Of a DNA stretch of 13,247 nucleotides, positions 5,413 through 12,590 are shown one piece after another; within the stretch, counting starts at the first letter, position 1, and every line of letters starts with the position of its first letter. The DNA is taken from NCBI GenBank assembly GCA_043813305.1, contig JBDRLC010000053.1:1-13247 (forward strand), written 5' to 3'. The stretch is from JAHIZC01 sp043813305 (GTDB lineage: Bacteria > Omnitrophota > Gorgyraeia > Gygaellales > Profunditerraquicolaceae). The notes under the pieces were generated by a model. It did not search any database, had not been told where the DNA came from, and saw only the letters and a list, made by a program, of their open reading frames with translations. The position numbers were made by a program, and so were the translations under genes.

Positions 5413-6881
5413 GTCACGCACTAAAGAAAAATATAGTTATTTTTGCAATCATCTTTACGGGAATAGTGAATTCGGCGTACTCCCAAGAAAAAGGAGCGTT
5501 AGAGCTGTCTCTTGAAGATGTCACCAATCTAGCCCTCCAGAATTCACTTGATATTCAGATTGCTAAGTTCGACGCCTATATACAGAGGACTTCATTAAAA
5601 AAGCAGGAATCACTATTCGATACATTTCTAAAAGCAGAGATAGGCTATAGTCGCAATAAGAGGGAGCAATCAACTACGATTTTAGGTGAAGAAGAGAAAG
5701 AACATCATTACTCCGTCGGGATAGAGAAAAAATTTCCCACCGGAACCGCTCTTTCTTTGGATGCAACCGGTAGGAAGAATAGAACCGATAGTACTTTTAC
5801 CGCTCTTAATCCTTACAATGAGGCAGAAGTAGAGATTTCTATTACACAGGAATTAGGAAAGAACTTTTTTGGCTTAGCTGACCGAGCAGATATCAAGATA
5901 ACCAAACTTGACATTGAAAATTCAGATTACACTTCCTTGGATGCAGTCGAAGAGAGTATATTTAGTGTTCAGAAAGCTTATTGGAATTTCGTCTTAAAGG
6001 ATATCCGGCTTTCAATTAACGAAGAGATGCTCGAAGAAGCCAATAAGCTGTATAAGATTTATAAAGATAAATACGAAATCGGATTAGCTGAGGAAAGTGA
6101 GCTTCTGGCGATGGAGGCTTCGATGTCAGCGAGGCTAAGTGAAGTTTTTATTGCCGAGCTTGAAAAAGATAATGCTAAGAACGAGCTGTTGTTTTTAATC
6201 AATCAGGGTGAATTCGAGCAGCGGATTAAAGCAAAAGACACTTTGGATTCCAGCACCAGATCCGCGGATATATATGAAGAATTAAAAGAAGCCATAAAGC
6301 ACCGAAGGGATTATATGCGCAAAACCAACGAGCTAAAGATTAACAATATCGAGATTGTAGTAAAGAAGAATGCCTTATGGCCCCAGATAGATTTAGAAGC
6401 AACGTTTACTCGAAATAATCTTGATTCCGACGGGGGCAGTGCTTGGAGCGGCCTTAGTGATAACAGCAATGACGAGGTGGGTTTTGCATTAAGCTTTAAG
6501 ATGCCACTTGAGAACCGCGAGGCGAAGGCAGAGTTGGAAAGTGTAAAATTAGAGAATCAGAAGCTGCTTCTTGAGTTAAAACGCACCGAGCGCAATATAT
6601 TAAAGGAGCTTCACAACAAAGTCAATCAAGTCAATACAATGCAGAATCAGGTGGAATTATTTGGGACGACAGTGAAGATCCATGAGCATAAGCTGAAGAA
6701 ACAAGTAGAGCGTCTTAATTACGGCCGCTCTGATGCTGATACTCTCATCCGTTATGAAGAGGATCTTTTGGGTGCCAGGTTATCTTTAGCAACTTACTTA
6801 TATCAGTATAAGATCAGTCGGATCGAATTAACTTTGGCAAAGAATGCCTTACTCGATGAATATTGGAAGGGGCCCTTATAG
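5409..6881 (+). CDS. TolC-family outer membrane efflux channel
   Basis: This 490-residue protein has a signal peptide (KK then a hydrophobic run, cleavage expected near AYS-Q, residues 23-26) and no lipobox cysteine. The mature part shows the two repeats of the outer membrane efflux family: LSLEDVTNLALQNSLDIQIAK near residue 35 begins the first, and the second runs from about 285 to 480. Strand regions (for example VGIEKKFPTGTALSL and the FALSFKMPL stretch) alternate with long helical coiled coils. TolC-type trimers form the outer-membrane pore and periplasmic tunnel of tripartite pumps. AGAGGAAA (5391-5398) lies about ten bases before the start. The gene ends in TAG and is followed after 12 bases by the RND permease gene. 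Normally an adaptor gene belongs in such an operon; none is present. Confidence 0.93.
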   Translation: MSHALKKNIVIFAIIFTGIVNSAYSQEKGALELSLEDVTNLALQNSLDIQIAKFDAYIQRTSLKKQESLFDTFLKAEIGYSRNKREQSTTILGEEEKEHHYSVGIEKKFPTGTALSLDATGRKNRTDSTFTALNPYNEAEVEISITQELGKNFFGLADRADIKITKLDIENSDYTSLDAVEESIFSVQKAYWNFVLKDIRLSINEEMLEEANKLYKIYKDKYEIGLAEESELLAMEASMSARLSEVFIAELEKDNAKNELLFLINQGEFEQRIKAKDTLDSSTRSADIYEELKEAIKHRRDYMRKTNELKINNIEIVVKKNALWPQIDLEATFTRNNLDSDGGSAWSGLSDNSNDEVGFALSFKMPLENREAKAELESVKLENQKLLLELKRTERNILKELHNKVNQVNTMQNQVELFGTTVKIHEHKLKKQVERLNYGRSDADTLIRYEEDLLGARLSLATYLYQYKISRIELTLAKNALLDEYWKGPL

Positions 6882-6893
6882 GAGTTAGATACG

Positions 6894-9800
6894 ATGAAAA
6901 TTTCCGAGTTTTCCGTAAAACATTCGCTTTTAGTAAATCTGATTTCAATTTTTATTCTGATCGCAGGTTTTTATACGCTCTATATTTATAAAATAAGAAG
7001 AGAGGCTTTTCCGGAGGTCTCTTTTGATATGGTGGTAATAAACACGGTTTATCCGGGTTCTCCTCCCGAGGAAATCGAAAAACTAGTCACTGTCCCTATA
7101 GAAAAAGAACTCAAAGGAATCGACGGGGTCGAAGAGATGTCCTCTGCTTCTTTAGAAAATGCATCTAACATCTTGATTAAAATTAATCAGGATGTAAAAG
7201 ATAAGGCTAAGGTTGTCGACGATATCAAACAGGCGGTTGACCGCGTGCAGGATTTGCCCACAGAAGCAGAAGAGCCTTTAGTCACAGAGGTCACTTCAGG
7301 CGAGATTCCCGTTCTACAGGTCGCATTGAGCGGAGATTTAAGCGAAGAGAAGCTTCAGGAGTACGCAGAGCAGCTTGGAGACATACTAGAAGATATCCCG
7401 GGGGTCTCCTCTGTATCCCGCCAGGGATGGAGAGATAGGGAGGTTTGGGTTGAAGTTGACCCGGAGAAATTAAAAGACGTGCATTTAAGTATTGAAGAAA
7501 TAATGCAAGCGCTTCGTAACAGGAATAAAACTATCCCCGGAGGTAAACTTCGAGGCGAGAAAGAATTCAGCATTCGTACGACGGGCGAATTTTATACTCA
7601 GGAGGAAATCGAAAATGTGGTTATCCGGGCCAATGAGCTGGGGAATTGGCTGCGTATAAAAGACGTGGCAGGCGTGAAATTTTCTTTTGAAGATGAAGAC
7701 ACGATTAACAAAAGCTTTGGCACCAGGTCGATTAACCTTACCGTGATCAAGCGCGCAAGCGGCGATGCAATCAAAATAGTCGATCTTGTAAAAAAGGATG
7801 CCGAAAATTTCATCACCAGGACAGATTCGAAACTTAAGGTTTCTTACATAGACGACGTCTCCTATTACATCAGGAGAAGATTGGGAGTTTTGAAGAACAA
7901 CGGGATCATCGGTTTGGTTTTAGTCTGTTTTGTGCTGATAGTATTTTTGGATGTTCGTACCGCTGCATTGACTGCCTTGGGAATTCCGATTGCTTTCTGC
8001 GCCACCTTAGCCACGATGGGGTTTATAGGTTTAAGCATTAACCTGATTACCATGTTTGGTTTGATTATCGTGTTGGGGATGTTGGTTGACGACGGGATTA
8101 TTGTCGCCGAAAATTGTTCGCGTTATTTAGAGGGAGGATTAGGGCCGCGGCAGGCAGCGATCATCGGAACGCAGGAAGTGGCAAAGCCGGTAACTGTCAC
8201 TGTGATTACCACTATCGCCGCTTTTAGTCCGCTGATGTTTATGGAGGGGATGCTCGGTAAGTTTATCTGGGGTATACCTTGGGTTGTTATAATTGCGTTA
8301 AGCGCATCGTTGTTTGAGGCCCTGGTGATTCTTCCGTCGCATTTTGCTGACTTTGTACATATCGGAAAGAAATTCCACTCTAAAAAAGAGCTACCTTGGT
8401 TTAAGAAGCTAGTGAAGAACTACACTTTGATTCTTAGTAAAGCTTTAAACCGGCGTTATTGGGTGTTTGCCGGGTTAGTAATTGTGCTAATATTGACTTT
8501 CTTACGCGCCGGACGTATGCCTTTTGTTCTTTTCGGCTCAGAGGAAGGAATTGAGGAGTTCTGGATACGCGCAGAGGCTCCTGTCGGCACCGACATTTAC
8601 GCTACTAATGATTTAGCTAGGCAGATCGAAGAGAAAGTAGCAGAACTTCCCAAAAACATTTTGGATGCCTATACAACTCAGGTCGGCTCAATCGGAGAAA
8701 CATGGATGTTTGACCCTTACGGTAAGTCCGGAAGCCACGTGGTCCAGATTACTGTTTTTCTAACACCCTTTAAAGATCGAAGGAGGACCGTCAGCCAGAT
8801 TATCGATGATCTAAGAGAAAAGACCAAGGATGTAACTGGTTTTGAAAAGTTATATTTTGAAAAGCACGAAGGAGGGCCTCCGGTTGGAAAGCCCGTAGCG
8901 GTGCAGATCAGAGGGGAAAAGCTCTCGGTATTAGAAGAAATCTCAAATAAAATATTCGCGTTCCTGAAGGGCCTAAAGGGCGTTTCTGATATTGCTTCGG
9001 ATTACGAACTTGGCCGGGGGGAGATCCGGGTGGTTGTCGATGAAGATCGCGCAGCGCAGGCTTATCTTTCTGTGGGAGAGATAGCTGCTTCTATACGTAA
9101 TGTCTTTAAGGGTGGGGTTGCCACATCGATTAAACCGGTTAAGGCAGAAGAGGAGATTGATGTGCTTGTGCGGTTTCCCGAAGAGTATCGTACTAAAGTG
9201 GAGGCCTTTGATAAGATATTGATCCCTAATAGATTCGGTAATCTCATCCCTTTAAAGAAAGTGGCCCGCCTTGAGGATAAGACATCGGTAGTACGCATTC
9301 GTCATTTAGACGGTAAGAGAGTAGTTACTGTCAGGGCCGATGTAGATAATAAAAACGTTACTTCTTTTCAAGCTAATCAGGCTTTAGCAAGGGAATTTGA
9401 AGATATCCCAAAGAGTTATCCGGGATACAGCATAGAATACTCAGGGGAGCAGGAGGAGAATGTGCGCTCGATGAAAAGTTTTGCCAAGGCATTTATTCTG
9501 GCGTTTATCCTGATATTTTTTATTTTGGCCACTAATTTTAACTCTTTAATACAGCCTTTGGTGGTGATGATGGCGATCCCCTTTGGTTTAATCGGAGTTA
9601 TCTGGGCGTTTTATTTTCACGGTTTGAGCTTAAGCTTCTTTATGTTGATGGGAGCAGTCGGCCTTGCCGGAATCGTGGTGAATGATTCTATCGTCTTAGT
9701 CGATTTTGTAAATAATCTGCGTCGTAAAGGTGTGGAAAGGCGGGATTCGATAGTCCAGGCCGGACAGCTCAGGCTAAGGCCCGTTATCCTTACCACGATA

Positions 9801-10010
9801 ACTACTGCCCTTGGTTTAACCCCAACAGCTTATGGAATCGGAGGAGGGGATCCTTTTCTAAAACCAATGGCGCTTACTATTGTCTGGGGTATTATTTGTG
9901 CTACTGCCTTAACTTTAGTTGTCCTCCCTTGTATTTATGCTATAATTGATGATATTACTGTTAGGTTTGCCGGACACGCCACAGTGTTAAAGAATAATAA
10001 TAAAACTTGA
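6894..10010 (+). CDS. RND-family efflux permease (AcrB-like)
   Basis: At 1038 residues this is a full-length RND inner-membrane pump, exchanging protons for an exported substrate. Membrane segment 1 (about 12-31) is followed by a large periplasmic porter loop (to about 330), segments 2-6, segment 7 near 523-540, a second periplasmic loop, and a C-terminal bundle from about 860. The segment 4 proton-relay pair is present in GMLVDDGIIVAEN (D399, D400, matching AcrB D407/D408), and R962 in LRLRPV matches AcrB R971. The lysine corresponding to AcrB K940 is replaced: the segment reads GIVVNDSIVLVDF with N930 and D931. Heavy-metal pump features are not evident, so drugs, lipids or another organic substrate are more likely. 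AGGAG (6880-6884) provides the ribosome binding site. It is cotranscribed with the MarR and TolC genes. Confidence 0.95.
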   Translation: MKISEFSVKHSLLVNLISIFILIAGFYTLYIYKIRREAFPEVSFDMVVINTVYPGSPPEEIEKLVTVPIEKELKGIDGVEEMSSASLENASNILIKINQDVKDKAKVVDDIKQAVDRVQDLPTEAEEPLVTEVTSGEIPVLQVALSGDLSEEKLQEYAEQLGDILEDIPGVSSVSRQGWRDREVWVEVDPEKLKDVHLSIEEIMQALRNRNKTIPGGKLRGEKEFSIRTTGEFYTQEEIENVVIRANELGNWLRIKDVAGVKFSFEDEDTINKSFGTRSINLTVIKRASGDAIKIVDLVKKDAENFITRTDSKLKVSYIDDVSYYIRRRLGVLKNNGIIGLVLVCFVLIVFLDVRTAALTALGIPIAFCATLATMGFIGLSINLITMFGLIIVLGMLVDDGIIVAENCSRYLEGGLGPRQAAIIGTQEVAKPVTVTVITTIAAFSPLMFMEGMLGKFIWGIPWVVIIALSASLFEALVILPSHFADFVHIGKKFHSKKELPWFKKLVKNYTLILSKALNRRYWVFAGLVIVLILTFLRAGRMPFVLFGSEEGIEEFWIRAEAPVGTDIYATNDLARQIEEKVAELPKNILDAYTTQVGSIGETWMFDPYGKSGSHVVQITVFLTPFKDRRRTVSQIIDDLREKTKDVTGFEKLYFEKHEGGPPVGKPVAVQIRGEKLSVLEEISNKIFAFLKGLKGVSDIASDYELGRGEIRVVVDEDRAAQAYLSVGEIAASIRNVFKGGVATSIKPVKAEEEIDVLVRFPEEYRTKVEAFDKILIPNRFGNLIPLKKVARLEDKTSVVRIRHLDGKRVVTVRADVDNKNVTSFQANQALAREFEDIPKSYPGYSIEYSGEQEENVRSMKSFAKAFILAFILIFFILATNFNSLIQPLVVMMAIPFGLIGVIWAFYFHGLSLSFFMLMGAVGLAGIVVNDSIVLVDFVNNLRRKGVERRDSIVQAGQLRLRPVILTTITTALGLTPTAYGIGGGDPFLKPMALTIVWGIICATALTLVVLPCIYAIIDDITVRFAGHATVLKNNNKT

Positions 10011-10018
10011 GTCTCAAT

Positions 10019-10024
10019 AAAGGA
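10019..10024 (+). promoter_or_regulatory. Ribosome binding site deciding the start at 10031
   Basis: AAAGGA, six bases before ATG at 10031, favours that start over the in-frame TTG at 10007, which overlaps the RND stop and has no comparable site. The ATG start also gives a standard signal peptide (MKRFAFLTSLILSLTGLCFAQ region). Confidence 0.65.
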
Positions 10025-10030
10025 AAAAAG

Positions 10031-10633
10031 ATGAAGAGGTTTGCGTTTTTGACAAGTTTAATTTTATCTCTGACTGGTCTTTGTTTTGCGCAAGAGGCTC
10101 TATTGCTGGATGATTTTGAAGGTGTAATTTCGGGTGGAACAGACGGTACAGTAGATTTTGGTGCCGGTGGTGTTTCTAATGTGGATGTGGTATCCGATAC
10201 CGAGATAAAGAAGTCAGGAGAACAATCACTAAAAGTGATTTACGATGCAGTTTATGGCGGATATATGTGGGTTACTAGAGGTTTTGGGTTAGATGCGAGT
10301 AATGCTGGCTGGTTGGTTAAGCCCGAAGAGATAAATTGGCAAGGTTATAACGCCATATCTTTTTATATGTATGGAAGTAATTCCGGAGCAAATATTGCCT
10401 TTGATATAAAGGATAATGGTAATGAGATGTAGCGGTTTATGGTGGTAGATGATTTTGAAGCCTGGAAACAGATAGTTTGTACTTTTAGTGAATTTTTTGT
10501 GCGCGATGACTGGCAGCCGCAAGACGCTGATAATAATTTAAATTTAGATTTTCCTATACAGAGTTATCAGTTTGAGCCTAGACCTGAAGACAAAGGCATT
10601 CTGTACTTTGACCAAGTAGAGCTAATTAAATAA
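10031..10633 (+). pseudogene. Secreted CBM11-like protein gene interrupted by an in-frame TAG
   Basis: From ATG 10031 the frame runs 133 codons to TAG (10430-10432), then continues in the same frame for another 67 codons to TAA at 10631-10633. The joined product would have 200 residues. It has a signal peptide with cleavage near CFA-QEA and a single beta-sandwich-like domain that opens LLLDDFEG and includes INWQGYNAISFYMYG, IAFDIKDNGNEM, the stop, RFMVVDDFEAWKQI, and the ending GILYFDQVELIK. This order resembles CBM11/CIA30-type carbohydrate-binding domains. At the stop, relatives commonly carry an aromatic residue before the strand leading to DF-x-x-W, so a TGG tryptophan codon changed to TAG is the simplest origin. 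The second part cannot stand alone because it lacks a signal and half the fold. A sequencing error, a real nonsense mutation or readthrough remain possible. Confidence 0.7.
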
Positions 10634-10649
10634 GAATAAGGAGGATAAG

Positions 10650-11453
10650 ATGGATTGGGGGATAAAGAATCGTTTAAGTCAATTAATCCAGTCAGATGGG
10701 CGTTGTTTCTTTCTGCCGATAGATCACGGATATTTTCAGGGCCCTACCCGTTGTTTAGAGAAGCCGGGCGAAACAATCAAGCCGCTTCTGGAATTTGCTG
10801 ACGGTCTTTTTGTTACCAGGGGCGTGTTGCGCGCTTGTGTAGATGCAGGCAATACCAAGCCGATTATTCTCAGGGTCTCCGGCGGCACAAGCATGGTAGG
10901 AGCAGACCTGGCAAATGAAGGGCTGACTACTTCGATAGATGAGATAATCCGGCTTAATGCCTCAGCAGTCGGCATATCTGTTTTTGTAGGCAGCGATTAT
11001 GAAAAACAGACTCTCTTAAATCTTTCGCAGTTAGTTAATGATTGCGAGAATTACGGGATCCCGGTGATGGCGGTTACGGCTGTCGGCCGTGAATTAGAGC
11101 AGCGTGATGCGCGTTATCTTGGTTTAGCCAGCCGGATCTGTGCAGAGTTAGGTGCACGGATCGTTAAGACCTACTGGTGTGAAAAAGATTTTGATAAGGT
11201 TGTTTGCGGATGTCCGGTTCCCGTGGTGATTGCCGGCGGCCCAAAATGTGAATCAGAGACAGAAGTATTTAAATTTGTCTATAGCGGTATGCAGGATGGC
11301 GCGATCGGAGTAAATCTGGGAAGAAATGTCTGGCAGAGTGCGCACCCTGTGGCTATGGCCAAATCACTTCGGGCGATTATCCATGAAAATGCCGACGTCA
11401 AGCACGCCGAGGAGATTTACAAAGAAGCAGTAGCTAAGAAGAAAAAGAAATGA
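10650..11453 (+). CDS. lsrF: LsrF-like class I aldolase/thiolase (DeoC/LsrF family)
   Basis: This 267-residue TIM-barrel enzyme closely resembles LsrF, the 3-hydroxy-5-phosphonooxypentane-2,4-dione thiolase that finishes breakdown of phosphorylated autoinducer-2. Shared motifs are the opening DWGIKNRLSQL, DHGYFQGPT (from D25), a TRGVLR stretch, KTYWCEK with K173 as the expected Schiff-base lysine, GCPVPVVIAGG (187-197) and GRNVWQSAHPVAMAKSLRAI near the end. It is shorter than E. coli LsrF (about 290) at the N-terminus. A strong AAGGAGG (10638-10644) precedes the ATG. The tail is five lysines, and the stop overlaps the dehydrogenase start. No lsrK, lsrR or AI-2 transporter is in view, so the natural substrate may be another sugar-phosphate-like ketone; related folds include fructose-bisphosphate aldolase and ADH synthase. 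The fold and family are firm, the exact substrate is not. Confidence 0.82.
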   Translation: MDWGIKNRLSQLIQSDGRCFFLPIDHGYFQGPTRCLEKPGETIKPLLEFADGLFVTRGVLRACVDAGNTKPIILRVSGGTSMVGADLANEGLTTSIDEIIRLNASAVGISVFVGSDYEKQTLLNLSQLVNDCENYGIPVMAVTAVGRELEQRDARYLGLASRICAELGARIVKTYWCEKDFDKVVCGCPVPVVIAGGPKCESETEVFKFVYSGMQDGAIGVNLGRNVWQSAHPVAMAKSLRAIIHENADVKHAEEIYKEAVAKKKKK

Positions 11454-12484
11454 TGCAAGTCGCAATGTATTACAGGAATCAGGACGTAAGATTGGAAGAT
11501 CTGCCAAAACCAGAAATCTCCGACGATGAAATCCTGATGAAAGTAAAAGCCTGCGGCATCTGCGGCAGTGATGTAATGGAGTGGTACCGGGTAAAGAGGG
11601 CGCCGCTGGTTTTAGGGCATGAGGCTACGGGAGAAATCGTCGAGGCCGGAAAGAAAGTCAAAAAATATAAAGTCGGGGATAGGGTATTTGTTTCCCACCA
11701 CGTCCCCTGCAATACCTGCCGCTACTGTTTAAGCGGAAATCATACTGTCTGCGAAACGCTGCATACCACAAATTACTCACCCGGTGGTTTCTCCGAATAT
11801 ATCCGCGTTCCCGGAATAAATGTTGAACGCGGCACATTTCTGCTTCCGGAAAGTGTATCTTTTGAAGCAGGAACCTTTATCGAGCCGATAGCCTGTGTTC
11901 TGCGGGGGCAGAGAATAGCAGGCCTTAAACCAGATCAAAGCGTACTAATTTTAGGCTGCGGCATCTCCGGGCTGTTACACCTTATCCTGGCGTGTAATTC
12001 GGGAGTGAAGACAATTGTGGCCATAGATATAAATCAATATCGCTTAAATTTAGCAAAAGAATTAGGGGCCACTACTACAATTAATTCCAAAGAGGACGTA
12101 ATTGCCAATTTCCGCAAAGCAAATGACAATCGATTAGCTGATTTAGTGGTTGTTTGCACTAGTGCCTTCTCAGCCTTCCAACAAGCCTTACAGGGCGTTG
12201 ATCGCGCAGGAACTATTTTGTGTTTTGCACCTACAGAACAGGGAGTTGAGCTTCCGGTACCGGTAAATAGCTTCTGGCGCCAGAGTATAAAGATCGTTCA
12301 TTCTTACGGAGGTGGTCCCGATGACATTAAGCAGGCAATAGAGTTGATAAAAAATGCAAACCTCCCCTTACAAAAATTAGTTACTCACCGTTTAAGCCTT
12401 AAAGAGGCAGGATTGGGCTTTAAGCTTGTAAGCGAAGCTAAGGATTGTGTAAAGGTAATCATTGAGCCGCAAAAAAGCTCCTAA
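11450..12484 (+). CDS. Zinc-dependent medium-chain alcohol/polyol dehydrogenase
   Basis: This 344-residue protein is a medium-chain dehydrogenase of the threonine/sorbitol dehydrogenase type. Catalytic zinc ligands are visible: C38 in ACGICGSD, H57-E58 in GHEATG, and a glutamate in FIEPIACVLRG. The structural zinc lobe has C87, C90, C93 and C101. The Rossmann motif GCGISG is followed by an aspartate in AIDINQYR, which favours NAD over NADP. The start is ATGATG at 11450/11453; the first overlaps the preceding aldolase stop by four bases (ATGA), so the two are translationally coupled. The pair probably acts on one pathway, oxidising an alcohol to the ketone cleaved by the aldolase or the reverse. 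The substrate cannot be read from sequence. Confidence 0.93.
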   Translation: MMQVAMYYRNQDVRLEDLPKPEISDDEILMKVKACGICGSDVMEWYRVKRAPLVLGHEATGEIVEAGKKVKKYKVGDRVFVSHHVPCNTCRYCLSGNHTVCETLHTTNYSPGGFSEYIRVPGINVERGTFLLPESVSFEAGTFIEPIACVLRGQRIAGLKPDQSVLILGCGISGLLHLILACNSGVKTIVAIDINQYRLNLAKELGATTTINSKEDVIANFRKANDNRLADLVVVCTSAFSAFQQALQGVDRAGTILCFAPTEQGVELPVPVNSFWRQSIKIVHSYGGGPDDIKQAIELIKNANLPLQKLVTHRLSLKEAGLGFKLVSEAKDCVKVIIEPQKSS

Positions 12485-12525
12485 CCTCGTTTTCCCCATT
12501 AAGTTTCATTCCTATTAAAATTTTC

Positions 12526-12554
12526 TTGACACCCCTGAATATATTTGTCATAAT
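12526..12554 (+). promoter_or_regulatory. Sigma70-type promoter for the acyl-CoA ligase gene
   Basis: TTGACA (12526-12531) is an exact -35 hexamer, and CATAAT (12549-12554), 17 bases on, matches the -10 consensus at five of six positions. Predicted start is near 12561, giving a leader of about 30 bases. The preceding dehydrogenase gene ends 41 bases upstream, so a new transcription unit begins here. Confidence 0.78.
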
Positions 12555-12575
12555 ATAGTAAAATTTTACTATATT
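12552..12575. promoter_or_regulatory. Perfect 24-bp palindrome over the -10 end and start site, probable operator
   Basis: The half AATATAGTAAAA (12552-12563) is followed at once by its exact reverse complement (12564-12575) with no spacer. It overlaps the end of the -10 box and covers the predicted start, the usual place for a repressor of the TetR or GntR type. AT-richness makes chance palindromes easier, but 12 of 12 pairs next to a strong promoter is unlikely to be accidental. The regulator is not evident in the window. Confidence 0.65.
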
Positions 12576-12590
12576 TCCTGCCGGTTTGTG

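Noticed and set aside
6879..6896. Genome-wide recoding of TAG as a sense codon
   Set aside because: The TolC-type gene ends in TAG at a natural family end, followed by a ribosome binding site and the RND start. Reading through would fuse an outer-membrane channel to an inner-membrane pump in frame, which is not plausible. So TAG acts as stop here.
6894..10010. Heavy-metal (CusA-type) RND pump
   Set aside because: I could not see the metal-binding methionine cluster or the CusA-type segment 4 pattern, and no adaptor of the metal type is present.
10007..10030. TTG start at 10007 for the CBM-like protein
   Set aside because: It lacks a good ribosome binding site and adds eight residues before a standard signal peptide; ATG at 10031 with AAAGGA upstream is better.
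10439..10633. Separate small gene of 64 codons after the TAG
   Set aside because: It is in the same frame as the upstream part, has no ribosome binding site of its own, and completes the same domain, so it is read as the broken 3' half.
10650..11453. Evidence for AI-2 quorum signalling
   Set aside because: Only the LsrF-like enzyme is present; without kinase, repressor and transporter genes, the substrate cannot be claimed.
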